This document shows, one piece after another, positions 34,522 through 44,434 of a stretch of 46,472 nt of DNA (within the stretch, counting starts at the first letter, position 1; the number at the start of each line of letters is the position of its first letter). This DNA comes from JAHJQQ01 sp032907525 (GTDB taxonomy: Bacteria > Pseudomonadota > Gammaproteobacteria > Thiohalobacterales > Thiohalobacteraceae), in the NCBI GenBank assembly GCA_032907525.1, contig JAJJPM010000099.1, positions 1-46,472 on the forward strand, in the 5' to 3' direction. The notes beneath the pieces are model-generated. The model was not told the DNA's origin. It saw only the letters and a program-made list of their open reading frames with translations, and did no database searches. The translations under genes were made by a program, and so were the position numbers.

Positions 34522-36645
34522 ATGGAACAGGCAGCGATGACCGACAGCCGCAAGGATGCGCGGCCACTGGACGAACTCCCCGTCACATCGCTGCGCGGCG
34601 TAGGCCCCCGCGCGGCGCAGCGGCTGGCGCACCTCGGCATCGAGACGGTGCAGGATCTGCTGTTCCATCTGCCGTCGCGTTATCAGGACCGCACGCGCGT
34701 GGCGCCGATCGGTACGTTGCGGCCCGGCGACGAGGCGGTGGTCGAGGGCACCGTGGATCTGGCCGAGATCAAGTTCGGCCGCAAGCGCATGCTGCTGGTG
34801 CGCATTTCCGACGGTACCGGTGCGCTGACGCTGCGCTTCTTCCATTTCAACGCCAATCAGCAGGCCGGCTTCGCGCGCGGCACGCGGCTGCGGTGTTTCG
34901 GCGAGGTGCGCCCGGGGGCGGTGACGCTGGAGATGATTCATCCGGAGTACCGGCGCATCGGCGACCAGGCCGAAGAGGAGGTCGACGACCACCTGACGCC
35001 GATCTACCCGACCACCGAGGGTCTGCATCAGCTGACGCTCCGGAGTCTGACCGATCAGGCGCTCGAACGCCTTGCCGGCGGCGGCGATGCCGGTCTGCGC
35101 GACTGGCTGCCGCCGGAGCTGCTGCGGCAGTTCAAGCTGCCGTCGCTGGCCGCGGCGATCCGCTATGTGCACCGGCCGCCGCCCGGGGCGAGCGTCGAGG
35201 ATCTGCTGTCGGGCCATCATCCGGCGCAGCGGCGTCTGGTCTTCGAGGAACTGCTCGCCCATCACCTGAGCCTGCGACGGCTGCGGCACGCGGCCAGGGC
35301 ACAGCGCGCGCCGGCGCTCGAAGGCGGGGGCGATCTGCGGGAGCGCTTTCTCGCGAGTCTGCCGTTTGCGCCGACGGCGGCGCAGCGGCGCGTCGCGGCC
35401 GAGATCGCGGCCGATCTCGCGCACGATCATCCCATGCTGCGTCTGGTGCAGGGCGACGTCGGCTCGGGCAAGACGGTGGTCGCCGCGCTCGCCGCGCTGC
35501 AGGCCGTGGAGGCCGGGGCGCAGGTCGCGGTGATGGCGCCGACGGAACTCCTCGCCGAGCAGCATTACCGGAACTTCCATGGCTGGCTGGCACCGCTGGG
35601 CGTGGCGGTCGCCTGGCTGTCGGGCAGGATCAAGGGCCGTGCGCGCACCGCCGCGCTCGCCGCGCTGGCGTCGGGCGATGCGCAGGTCGCGATCGGCACC
35701 CATGCGCTCTTCCAGGAAGACGTGCGCTTCGCGCGACTGGGCCTGGTGATCGTCGACGAGCAGCACCGCTTCGGCGTGCATCAGCGCCTGGCTCTGCGCG
35801 ACAAGGGCAGGCAGGGTGCGCTGCGGCCGCACCAGCTGACCATGACGGCGACGCCCATCCCCCGCACCCTGGCCATGACGCTCTACGCCGATCTGGACGC
35901 CTCGGTCATCGACGAGCTGCCGCCCGGACGCTCGCCGGTGCAGACAGTGGTGGTGCCCGACAGCCGCCGGCCCGAGATCGTCGAACGCGTGCGCCAGGCC
36001 TGCGCCGGCGGCCGCCAGGCCTACTGGGTGTGCACCCTCATCGAGGAATCCGAGGCGCTGCAGTGTCAGGCCGCGGAGGACACCGCCGCACAGCTGGCCG
36101 AGGCGTTGCCGGAACTGCGTGTGGGCCTGGTGCACGGCCGCATGAAGCCGCGCGAGAAGGAGGCGGTGATGGCGGCCTTCAAGGCCGGCGATCTGGACCT
36201 GCTGGTCGCGACCACCGTCATCGAGGTGGGCGTCGACGTGCCCAACGCCTCGCTGATGATCATCGAGAACGCCGAGCGCCTGGGCCTGGCCCAACTCCAC
36301 CAGCTGCGCGGGCGGGTGGGGCGCGGCAGCGCCCGGAGCAGTTGTGTGCTGATGTATCACGGCCGGCTTTCGGAGCAGGCCCGCGCCCGGCTGGGCGTGC
36401 TGCGCGACACCAGCGACGGTTTCGAGATCGCCCGCCGCGATCTGGAACTGCGCGGCCCGGGCGAGGTGCTGGGTACGCGCCAGACCGGCCTGCTCAGCCT
36501 GCGCATCGCCGACCTGGTGCGCGACCAGGACGTCCTGCCGGCCATCGAGCGGGCCGCCGAACGTCTTCTCGAGGACTATCCGGACCGCGTGGCCCCGCTG
36601 ATCCGCCGCTGGCTGGGGGATGCCGGCCGCTACGGCGAGGTCTGA
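34522..36645 (+). CDS. recG: ATP-dependent DNA helicase RecG
   Basis: A 707-residue superfamily 2 helicase. The N-terminal wedge domain (OB-fold, VVEGTVDLAEIKFGRKRML) is followed by helicase motifs GDVGSGKT (I), VDEQHRFG (II), TATPIPRT (III), TTVIEVGVDVPNA (V) and QLRGRVGRG (VI). RecG reverses stalled forks and remodels branched DNA. ATG 34522 is preferred; a GTG upstream at 34483 lies inside repeat copy 4 and is unlikely. Confidence 0.97.
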   Translation: MEQAAMTDSRKDARPLDELPVTSLRGVGPRAAQRLAHLGIETVQDLLFHLPSRYQDRTRVAPIGTLRPGDEAVVEGTVDLAEIKFGRKRMLLVRISDGTGALTLRFFHFNANQQAGFARGTRLRCFGEVRPGAVTLEMIHPEYRRIGDQAEEEVDDHLTPIYPTTEGLHQLTLRSLTDQALERLAGGGDAGLRDWLPPELLRQFKLPSLAAAIRYVHRPPPGASVEDLLSGHHPAQRRLVFEELLAHHLSLRRLRHAARAQRAPALEGGGDLRERFLASLPFAPTAAQRRVAAEIAADLAHDHPMLRLVQGDVGSGKTVVAALAALQAVEAGAQVAVMAPTELLAEQHYRNFHGWLAPLGVAVAWLSGRIKGRARTAALAALASGDAQVAIGTHALFQEDVRFARLGLVIVDEQHRFGVHQRLALRDKGRQGALRPHQLTMTATPIPRTLAMTLYADLDASVIDELPPGRSPVQTVVVPDSRRPEIVERVRQACAGGRQAYWVCTLIEESEALQCQAAEDTAAQLAEALPELRVGLVHGRMKPREKEAVMAAFKAGDLDLLVATTVIEVGVDVPNASLMIIENAERLGLAQLHQLRGRVGRGSARSSCVLMYHGRLSEQARARLGVLRDTSDGFEIARRDLELRGPGEVLGTRQTGLLSLRIADLVRDQDVLPAIERAAERLLEDYPDRVAPLIRRWLGDAGRYGEV

Positions 36646-36712
36646 CCGCGGCATGCCGGGGCCGTTACGCCGTTTATGCGATAATGGCGCGTCCTGAAGG
36701 GAAGGCCGCCGT

Positions 36713-37288
36713 TTGACTCACATCCCCCGCAACCGCCAGCGCTGGCGGGCCGAAGACCAGCTGCCGCGCCGGCAGCCCTGCGACGCCCTGCGCCGTTGGC
36801 TGTTCGATCCCGGCTCGCTGACCCGGCGCGTGCAGCGCGCCTGTCCGGGGCGCTTCGAGGTGCGGGTGGAGCGGCAGGACTGGGGCCGGCCGCGGCTCGA
36901 CGAATGCCGGGCGCTGAGGCTGCGGCTGCCGCGCCGCGCCCTGATCCGCGAGGTGCATCTGCTGTGCGACGGGCGGCCCTGGGTGTTCGCACGCACCGTC
37001 CTTCCGCCGGCCACGCTGCGCGGCCGCGGGCAGCGCCTCGCGCACATCGGCAACCGGCCGCTGGGGGCGGTCCTGTTCGCCGACCCGCACATGCGGCGTG
37101 GGCCCGTCGAGGTGACCCGCGTCCTGCCGGGCGAGCGCCTGTTCGCCGCCGCCGTGCAGGGCCTGTCCCGTGCGCCGGCGGAGATCTGGGGGCGGCGCTC
37201 GGTCTTCTGGCTCGACGACAAGCCGCTGCTGGTCAGCGAATTCTTCCTGCCCGGCATCGCCGACTGCGGCCGGCCGGAACGGTATTGA
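36713..37288 (+). CDS. ubiC: chorismate lyase
   Basis: A 191-residue protein with the UbiC core: VRVERQDWGRPRLDE, the substrate-binding REVHLLCDGRPWVFARTVLP, and GNRPLGAVLF with the catalytic region. It makes 4-hydroxybenzoate from chorismate for ubiquinone. TTG start at 36713 after GAAGGGAAGG. The gene precedes ubiA, which uses its product. Confidence 0.9.
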   Translation: MTHIPRNRQRWRAEDQLPRRQPCDALRRWLFDPGSLTRRVQRACPGRFEVRVERQDWGRPRLDECRALRLRLPRRALIREVHLLCDGRPWVFARTVLPPATLRGRGQRLAHIGNRPLGAVLFADPHMRRGPVEVTRVLPGERLFAAAVQGLSRAPAEIWGRRSVFWLDDKPLLVSEFFLPGIADCGRPERY

Positions 37289-37321
37289 TGTGCGACAGGG
37301 GCTGCAGCCCGATCCGCGTAG

Positions 37322-38200
37322 ATGCAACCCATGACCCTCAAGGAACGCCTGCACCAGTATTTCCTGCTGACCCGCCTGCACCGGCCCATCGGCATCCTGC
37401 TGCTGCTGTGGCCGACGCTGTGGGCGCTGTGGATCGCGGCCGACGGCTGGCCCGACCCGTATGTGCTGCTGGTATTCACGGCCGGCGTCGTGCTGATGCG
37501 CTCGGCGGGCTGTGTCATCAACGACTACGCCGACCGGCGCTTCGATCCGCACGTCGAACGCACCCGCGACCGCCCGCTGGCGGCGGGCCGGGTGAGTCCG
37601 CGCGAGGCGCTGCTGCTGTTTGCCGCGCTCTGTCTGCTGGCGTTCGCACTGGTGCTGACGCTGAATACGCTCACCGTCCGGCTCGCCTTCGGCGGCGTGC
37701 TGCTGGCGGCGATCTATCCCTTCAGCAAGCGCTACACCCACCTGCCGCAGGTGGTGCTGGGCGCGGCCTTCGGCTGGGCCATCCCCATGGCCTTCGCCGC
37801 GCAGACCGGCAGCCTGCCCAAGATCGCCTGGCTGCTGTTCACGGTGAACATCCTCTGGGCGACGGTGTACGACACCTTCTATGCCATGGTCGACCGCGAC
37901 GACGATCTGAAGATCGGCGTGAAGTCCACGGCCATCCTGTTCGGGTATTCGGACCTGCCGATCATCGGTGCGCTGCAGGCGCTGGTGCTGGGCGGGCTGG
38001 TGCTGGTCGGCGCGATGGCGGAACTGGGCCTCTACTACTACCTGGCCCTGCTGGTGGCCGCCGGACTTGCGCTGTACCAGCAGTATCTCGCCCGGCGCCG
38101 CGACAAGGCCGGCTGCTTCCAGGCCTTTCTCAACAACAACTGGTTCGGCGCCGCGGTGTTCGCCGGCATTTTTCTGCACTACCTGGCGGTCGTGCCTTGA
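37322..38200 (+). CDS. ubiA: 4-hydroxybenzoate octaprenyltransferase
   Basis: A 292-residue integral membrane prenyltransferase. The two Asp-rich motifs are NDYADRRFDPHVERTRDRPL and DTFYAMVDRDDDLKIGVKST. It attaches the polyprenyl tail to 4-hydroxybenzoate, the first membrane step of ubiquinone synthesis. A second ATG lies three codons in. The stop is followed directly by the GGAGTGA repeat array. Confidence 0.96.
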   Translation: MQPMTLKERLHQYFLLTRLHRPIGILLLLWPTLWALWIAADGWPDPYVLLVFTAGVVLMRSAGCVINDYADRRFDPHVERTRDRPLAAGRVSPREALLLFAALCLLAFALVLTLNTLTVRLAFGGVLLAAIYPFSKRYTHLPQVVLGAAFGWAIPMAFAAQTGSLPKIAWLLFTVNILWATVYDTFYAMVDRDDDLKIGVKSTAILFGYSDLPIIGALQALVLGGLVLVGAMAELGLYYYLALLVAAGLALYQQYLARRRDKAGCFQAFLNNNWFGAAVFAGIFLHYLAVVP

Positions 38201-38256
38201 GGAGTGAGGAGTGAGGAGTGAGGAGTGAGGAGTGAGGAGTGAGGAGTGAGGAGTGA
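38201..38256 (+). repeat. heptamer tandem repeat GGAGTGA x8
   Basis: Eight perfect head-to-tail copies of GGAGTGA occupy exactly 56 bases, starting right after the ubiA stop and ending six bases before the comF stop. Perfect identity suggests slippage-driven change in copy number. Confidence 0.95.
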
Positions 38257-38262
38257 GGCGCC

Positions 38263-38964
38263 TCAGGCGTGCGGGACGGTGCGCGCGCACACCCAGACCT
38301 CGATGCGCTCCGCGCCGCCGCGGCGCAGCACGCCGGCGATCGCATCCAGCGTGCCGCCGGTGGTCATGACGTCGTCCAGGACCGCCACCGATCGCCCTCC
38401 CAGCGGGCGCGCCAGCGCGAAGGCGTCGCGCAGGTTGCGGCGTCGCGCGGCGGCGCTCAGGCCCGTCTGGGGCGCGGTCGCGCGCAGGCGCACGCAGCCG
38501 CCCAGGTCGAGCCGGCAACCGAGCCGCCGGGCCAGCGGCCGGGCGATCTCGACTGCCTGATTGAAGCCGCGTTCGCGCTGCCGGCGCGGGTGCAGCGGCA
38601 CCGGCAGGATGCAGTCCGGCGGCGGGCGGCCGGCGAGCCGCGTGGCCAGCAGCTCCGCGAACAGCGGGGCGAAGTGCAGGGCCTGGCCGAACTTGAGCCC
38701 GTGGATCAGGGCGTCGACCGGCGGCGCATAGCGGAACAGGGCGACGGCGGCGTCGAAGCGCGGCGGCCGGCGCTGGCAGTGGCCGCAGACCTGATCGGGC
38801 GCCGTCAGGGGCAGGGCGCAGCGGGGGCAGCAGGGGTCGAGACGGGGCAGGTCGGCCAGGCAGTCCGGGCACAGCCCGCGGCTGCTCGGATCGGGTCCCA
38901 GACAGAGGGTGCAGGGACTCGGCCACAGGCGTCGCTGGAGCCGATTTAACCAGTGGTAAACCAT
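38263..38964 (-). CDS. comF: ComF family protein (phosphoribosyltransferase-like)
   Basis: A 233-residue ComF/GntX-type protein. The N-terminal zinc-finger region has cysteine pairs at C18/C21, C32/C35, C45-C49 and C60/C63. The C-terminal PRTase domain has PVPLHPRRQRERGFNQA and the PRPP loop VAVLDDVMTTGGTL. ComF is needed for DNA uptake in naturally competent bacteria, in keeping with the type IV pilus genes here. ATG 38964 has AAAGGGA five bases upstream and lies inside the BirA-type operator, so the divergent comF and bio genes probably share control. Confidence 0.9.
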   Translation of the reverse strand: MVYHWLNRLQRRLWPSPCTLCLGPDPSSRGLCPDCLADLPRLDPCCPRCALPLTAPDQVCGHCQRRPPRFDAAVALFRYAPPVDALIHGLKFGQALHFAPLFAELLATRLAGRPPPDCILPVPLHPRRQRERGFNQAVEIARPLARRLGCRLDLGGCVRLRATAPQTGLSAAARRRNLRDAFALARPLGGRSVAVLDDVMTTGGTLDAIAGVLRRGGAERIEVWVCARTVPHA

Positions 38965-38986
38965 GAAAATCCCTTTCGGTTGACAG
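38954..38986. promoter_or_regulatory. BirA (biotin repressor) operator
   Basis: TGGTAAACC (38954-38962), a 15-base spacer, then GGTTGACAG (38978-38986). Compared with the gammaproteobacterial BirA site TTGTAAACC-N14/15-GGTTTACAA, the halves match at 8 and 7 of 9 positions with correct spacing. The right half overlaps the -35 of the bio promoter; the spacer contains the comF start codon. BirA with bound biotinyl-AMP would block both. Confidence 0.8.
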
Positions 38987-39008
38987 CCATGCGGCATCGC
39001 GCCATAGT
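38980..39008 (+). promoter_or_regulatory. promoter of the biotin operon
   Basis: TTGACA (38980-38985), 17 bases, CATAGT (39003-39008). The -35 is perfect and lies within the right half of the BirA operator. It reads into the 39048 gene and bioB. Confidence 0.65.
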
Positions 39009-39047
39009 CCCTGGCCCCACGCCGCACAGTCTAGCAGGTCTCCCGAC

Positions 39048-39521
39048 ATGACCGATCACGCCGCCACGCAGCCCGGGCTGCAGCAGATCAGCGCCCGCAG
39101 CGCGCGCCGCACCGCCACCCTGTTCAACTACGGCAACATCATCGCCATGGTCCCCGGCGCGCTGCTCGCGCCCTACATCCTGGTCGCCAAACCGACCGGC
39201 GTGGCGACGGTGCTGCTGTTCGTCCTGATGATCGTTCCACCGATCCTGTGGTTCGGCGCCTCCATGGTCGTGTACGCCATGGCGAGGCATCACCCGAATG
39301 CCGACGTCGGCCACTACACCCAGCGCGCGGCCTACCGCTTCTACGGCATGTTCGGCGTCGTCATTCCGGTCGGCACTTTCTATGGCACCAACTGGCATCT
39401 CTGGATCATCACCGGCGGCGTGGTCGCACTGGTGCTGATTCCCTGGTCGCTGTGGGACCTGCACCGCATCCGCGCGCACGCCTGGCAGGACACCGTCGTC
39501 GACGAGGAGAACACCCTGTGA
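39048..39521 (+). CDS. unknown four-helix membrane protein at the head of the biotin operon
   Basis: A 157-residue protein with four likely membrane helices (about 26-47, 53-80, 96-113, 118-138). The loop after helix 2 carries the polar run ARHHPNADVGHYTQRAAYRF, and the C-terminus is acidic. No family is recognised. It is transcribed from the BirA-controlled promoter and its stop overlaps the bioB GTG (GTGA), so it should be made when biotin is scarce. A role in biotin or precursor transport, or a chance passenger, are both possible. Not a member of the BioY transporter family by length or motifs. Confidence 0.75.
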   Translation: MTDHAATQPGLQQISARSARRTATLFNYGNIIAMVPGALLAPYILVAKPTGVATVLLFVLMIVPPILWFGASMVVYAMARHHPNADVGHYTQRAAYRFYGMFGVVIPVGTFYGTNWHLWIITGGVVALVLIPWSLWDLHRIRAHAWQDTVVDEENTL

Positions 39522-40501
39522 ATCCCGCCGCCGCTTCCCTCGGTGCCGCGCACGATCCGGGCACGCTGCGCCATGACTGGTCGCGCGTGGAGATCCTGGC
39601 ACTGTTCGCCCAGCCGTTCTCCGACCTCGTGTTCGCCGCACAGCGGACGCATCGCGCGCACTTCGATCCGAACGCCGTGCAGATCAGCACGCTGCTGTCG
39701 ATCAAGACCGGGGCCTGTCCGGAGGATTGCGCCTATTGTCCGCAGAGCGCGCACCACAAGACGGAACTGGACGTCGAGCGCCTGCTGCCGCTGGAGGCGG
39801 TCCTGGCGGAGGCGCGCGCGGCCAGGGAGCGCGGCGCCAGCCGCTTCTGCATGGGCGCCGCCTGGCGCAGCCCGCGCGACAAGGATCTCGAGCAGGTCGA
39901 GGCCATGATCCGCGGTGTGAAGGATCTGGGGCTGGAGACCTGCGTGACGCTCGGCATGCTGACCGAGTCCCAGACGCAGCGGCTCAAGGCGGCCGGCCTC
40001 GACTACTACAACCACAACCTCGACACCTCGCCGGAGTTCTACGGCGAGATCATCAGCACGCGCACCTATCAGGATCGCCTGGAGACGCTCGCGCACGTGC
40101 GTGACGCCGGCATCAACGTCTGCGCCGGCGGCATCGTCGGCATGGGCGAGGGCCGGGAGGACCGCGCCGGGCTGCTGCAGCAGCTGGCCAATCTGCCGCG
40201 CCATCCCGAGAGCGTGCCGATCAACCTGCTGGTACGCGTGGAGGGCACGCCGCTCGCGGACGTCGAACCGCCGGATCCTTTCGAATTCGTGCGCACCATC
40301 GCCGTGGCGCGGCTGCTGATGCCGCGCTCTTACGTGCGCCTGTCCGCCGGACGCACCGACATGAGCGACGAACTGCAGGCGCTGTGCTTCCTGGCCGGCG
40401 CCAATTCCATCTTCTACGGCGAGCGCCTGCTGACCACCGAAAACCCGGAGCGCGACCACGACCGGCACCTGTTCGAGCGTCTTGGGCTGCGGCCGGTCTG
40501 A
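39518..40501 (+). CDS. bioB: biotin synthase
   Basis: A 327-residue radical SAM enzyme: CPEDCAYC (CxxxCxxC) for the 4Fe-4S cluster and YNHNLDTSPEFY, NVCAGGIVGMGE and SAGRTDMS for substrate and the 2Fe-2S cluster. It inserts sulfur into dethiobiotin. GTG start at 39518 overlaps the upstream stop and has GAGGAGA before it. The last 28 bases and the stop are part of a 55-bp tandem duplication. Confidence 0.97.
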   Translation: MNPAAASLGAAHDPGTLRHDWSRVEILALFAQPFSDLVFAAQRTHRAHFDPNAVQISTLLSIKTGACPEDCAYCPQSAHHKTELDVERLLPLEAVLAEARAARERGASRFCMGAAWRSPRDKDLEQVEAMIRGVKDLGLETCVTLGMLTESQTQRLKAAGLDYYNHNLDTSPEFYGEIISTRTYQDRLETLAHVRDAGINVCAGGIVGMGEGREDRAGLLQQLANLPRHPESVPINLLVRVEGTPLADVEPPDPFEFVRTIAVARLLMPRSYVRLSAGRTDMSDELQALCFLAGANSIFYGERLLTTENPERDHDRHLFERLGLRPV

Positions 40502-40583
40502 ATGAAGCCGCGTTGCGGCGCGAAGGCCCGAGCGTCTTGGGCTGCGGCCGGTCTGAATGAAGCCGCGTTGCGGCGCGAAGGCC
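40474..40583 (+). repeat. 55-bp perfect tandem duplication at the end of bioB
   Basis: Copy one (40474-40528) contains the last nine codons and stop of bioB plus 27 bases downstream; copy two (40529-40583) repeats it exactly. The unit is not a multiple of three, but the first stop keeps BioB unchanged. A CCTTCGCG-rich stretch follows (to about 40630), forming an inverted repeat with CGCGAAGG in the unit. Confidence 0.95.
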
Positions 40584-40660
40584 ATGAAGAATCTTTGTAT
40601 TTCCTTCGCGCGCCTTCGGCGCCTTCGTGTTGAAAGATCTTCCCTTTCAAGCGTCGCACC

Positions 40661-41839
<1,179 letters not shown>

Positions 41840-41844
41840 GCGTC

Positions 41845-42603
41845 ATGAGTCTCCATTGTCAGCGCCTAGGCGACGGCCCGGATCTGGTTCTGCTGCACGG
41901 CTGGGGGCTGCATTCCGGCATCTGGGACGGCGTCGCGGAGCGGCTGGCGGATCGGTTCCGCGTGCACCTGATCGACCTGCCCGGCCACGGGCACAGCGCG
42001 CCGCCGGCGGAATTCGACCTCGACGGCGTCTGCGACCTGCTCGTGGAGGCCGTGCCGGCGGGGGCGCACTGGCTGGGCTGGTCGCTGGGCGGGACGCTGG
42101 CCGTCGGTGTCGCGGCACGCTTTCCCGCACGGGTGGCGCGGCTGGTGCTGGTGGCGGCCAACCCGCGCTTCGTCGCCGCCCCCGACTGGCCGGCGGCCAT
42201 GCAGCCCGAGATTCTGGAGGGGTTCGGTCGCGACATGATGCGCGATCACCGCGCCACGCTGATGCGCTTTCTGAGTCTGGTGGCGCGCGGCGCACCGGAC
42301 GGTACCGTACTGCGCCGCCTGCGGGCCGCGCTCCAGGCGGCACCGTCGCCGACCATGGAGGCGCTGCGCGGCGGGCTGGGGATTTTGCGCGATGCGGATC
42401 TGCGCCCGGCGCTGGAAACGCTCGATGCGCCGGTGCTGTGGCTGGGCGGGGCGCGCGACACGCTGGTGCCGATCGAGGCACTGCGCGCCGTCGCCGCACG
42501 GCATCCCGCGATGCGCCTGCAGGAATTCGCGGCGGCGGGACATGCGCCGTTCGTGTCGCATCCCGTGGAATTCGTCGGCGCCGTGCAGGAGTTCCTGTCA
42601 TGA
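41845..42603 (+). CDS. bioH: pimeloyl-ACP methyl ester carboxylesterase BioH
   Basis: A 252-residue alpha/beta hydrolase: oxyanion region LLHGWGLHSGIW, nucleophile S80 in GWSLGG, catalytic Asp in ARDTLVP and His in AGHAPFVSHP. It removes the methyl ester made by BioC to release pimeloyl-ACP. Five bases after bioF, four-base overlap with bioC. Confidence 0.95.
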   Translation: MSLHCQRLGDGPDLVLLHGWGLHSGIWDGVAERLADRFRVHLIDLPGHGHSAPPAEFDLDGVCDLLVEAVPAGAHWLGWSLGGTLAVGVAARFPARVARLVLVAANPRFVAAPDWPAAMQPEILEGFGRDMMRDHRATLMRFLSLVARGAPDGTVLRRLRAALQAAPSPTMEALRGGLGILRDADLRPALETLDAPVLWLGGARDTLVPIEALRAVAARHPAMRLQEFAAAGHAPFVSHPVEFVGAVQEFLS

Positions 42604-43490
42604 GTGACGCCGAGTCCTTCCGCATCGACAAGCGCGGCGTGCGCGCCAGTTTCGAGCGCGCCGCCGCCGACTACGACCGGGTCGCCGTCCTGCAGCGCGA
42701 GGTCGGCGACCGGCTGTTGGAGCGGCTGGATTTCCTGCGCATCGCGCCCCGGCGGATCCTCGATCTGGGCACCGGCACGGGCCACCTCGCGCGGGCGCTG
42801 ACCAAACGTTACGGCGGAGCGCGCGTCGTCGCGCTGGACATCGCGCACGCCATGCTGCTGCAGGCGCGGCGCCGCGCCGGCTGGTGGCGCCGGCCGCGCT
42901 TCGTCTGCGGCGACATCGAACGCCTGCCTTTCGCGGACCGCAGCGTGGATCTGCTTCTGTCCAACCTCACCCTGCAATGGTGCAACGCATTGGAGCCGAC
43001 CTTCGCCGAGTTCCGCCGCGTGCTGCGGCCGGGCGGCGCGCTGCTGTTCACGTCCTTCGGGCCCGACACGCTCCGCGAGCTGCGCGCCAGCTGGGCGGCC
43101 GCCGACGGCTACAGTCACGTGAACGCGTTTCTCGACATGCACGATGTCGGCGACATGCTCCTGCGTGCGGGCCTGCGCGATCCCGTGCTGGACGTGGAGC
43201 GGCTGACACTCACGTATCCCGATCTGCGCGGCCTGGTGGATGATCTCAAGACTCTGGGGGCGCACAATCAGACCGCCGGCCGGGCCCGCGGCCTGACCGG
43301 CAAGGGGCGCTGGCAGCGGGTCCGCGAAACCTATGAAGGCTTCCGTGTCGACGGCCTGCTGCCGGCGACCTACGAAGTGATCTACGGGCATGCCTGGGCG
43401 CCGGAGACGGTGGCGCAGCGCCCGGCGGAGGACGGCGTGCGGGTGCCGATCGCGGCGCTCCGCGGCCGCGGCGGAACATCACGATCCTGA
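42600..43490 (+). CDS. bioC: malonyl-ACP O-methyltransferase BioC
   Basis: A 296-residue SAM methyltransferase: SAM-binding ILDLGTGTGHLARAL, then SNLTLQWCN and LLFTSFGPDTLREL, typical of BioC. It methylates malonyl-ACP to start pimelate synthesis. The ATG overlaps the bioH stop (ATGA). Confidence 0.95.
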   Translation: MSDAESFRIDKRGVRASFERAAADYDRVAVLQREVGDRLLERLDFLRIAPRRILDLGTGTGHLARALTKRYGGARVVALDIAHAMLLQARRRAGWWRRPRFVCGDIERLPFADRSVDLLLSNLTLQWCNALEPTFAEFRRVLRPGGALLFTSFGPDTLRELRASWAAADGYSHVNAFLDMHDVGDMLLRAGLRDPVLDVERLTLTYPDLRGLVDDLKTLGAHNQTAGRARGLTGKGRWQRVRETYEGFRVDGLLPATYEVIYGHAWAPETVAQRPAEDGVRVPIAALRGRGGTSRS

Positions 43491-43529
43491 CAGCGGCGGG
43501 CGCCGGTGCCGGGGTTGCACGGGGGGCGG

Positions 43530-44198
43530 GTGCGAGGTTATTTCATCACCGGAACGGATACCGGCATCGGCAAGACGCGCGTCGCCGTGGCGCTGCTGCA
43601 CGCCCTGCGGCGGCAGGGCCGGCCGGCCCTGGGCTTCAAGCCGGTGGCGAGCGGCTGCGAAGCGGCTGCCGACGGCTTGCGCAACGCCGATGCCCTTGCC
43701 CTGCAGGCGGCTTCTGCCCGCGTGCTGCCCTATGAGCTGGTCAATCCCTACGCGTTCGCACCGCCGATCGCGCCGCATCTGGCCGCAGCGCGGGCCGGTG
43801 TGACCATCGATGTCCGCCGCATCTGCGACGACATCGCGTCGGCCCGCCCCGAGTGGGCGGTGGTGGAGGGCGTGGGCGGCTGGCTGGTCCCGCTCAACGA
43901 GCGCGAGACCGTGGCCGACCTCGCCGCGGCGCTGGCCCTTCCCGTGGTTCTGGTCGTGGGCCTCCGGCTGGGTTGCATCAACCACGCCCTGCTGACCGCG
44001 GCGGCGGTGCGTGCGCGGGGCGCTCCGCTGGCGGGCTGGGTGGCGAACCCGATCGATCCTGCGTTTACCGATGCATCCGGCAACATCGAGGCCCTGCAGG
44101 CGCGTCTGGATGCGCCGCTGCTGGCGCAGCTGCCCTGGGATGCGGCCGCCGCGCCCCGGGACTTCGCCGACCGCTTCTCCCTGCCGGTCACGGACTGA
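43530..44198 (+). CDS. bioD: dethiobiotin synthetase
   Basis: A 222-residue P-loop enzyme with GTDTGIGKT near residues 8-16, FKPVASGC, the EGVGGWLVPL motif and NHALLT. It closes the ureido ring with CO2 and ATP to make dethiobiotin. GTG 43530 places the first strand YFITG as in the family; a GTG at 43506 is also possible. Last gene of the bio cluster; no bioA (DAPA aminotransferase) is present in the window. Confidence 0.95.
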   Translation: MRGYFITGTDTGIGKTRVAVALLHALRRQGRPALGFKPVASGCEAAADGLRNADALALQAASARVLPYELVNPYAFAPPIAPHLAAARAGVTIDVRRICDDIASARPEWAVVEGVGGWLVPLNERETVADLAAALALPVVLVVGLRLGCINHALLTAAAVRARGAPLAGWVANPIDPAFTDASGNIEALQARLDAPLLAQLPWDAAAAPRDFADRFSLPVTD

Positions 44199-44326
44199 CC
44201 CGACAGGCACGCGGCTTGTCGCGGGGGCGACCGGCCGAGGAACACCGCCCTTCCCTACGCTGTCCGCGGAATTTTGTCGGATCGAATTCGATAAAATCAA
44301 TTAAATCAGTTTTATATCAGCGCAGA

Positions 44327-44382
44327 TTGCCAAAATGTCCGGGCCGGCCGTCACCTTTCGCCGGCTTGTCGCATTTTGGCAA
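44327..44382. repeat. inverted repeat TTGCCAAAATG
   Basis: A perfect 11-bp inverted repeat, TTGCCAAAATG (44327-44337) and CATTTTGGCAA (44372-44382), with a GC-rich 34-base loop. Downstream CTTTTCTC follows, so it might act as a weak terminator of the bio operon; alternatively a protein-binding site. Confidence 0.6.
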
Positions 44383-44434
44383 CTTTTCTCAGTAACAATG
44401 AATATTATTATGTTCTAATAAATTGCGCGCGCCA

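Noticed and set aside
38201..38256. CRISPR-like array
   Set aside because: Heptamer units are contiguous with no spacers and there are no cas genes; a simple tandem repeat.
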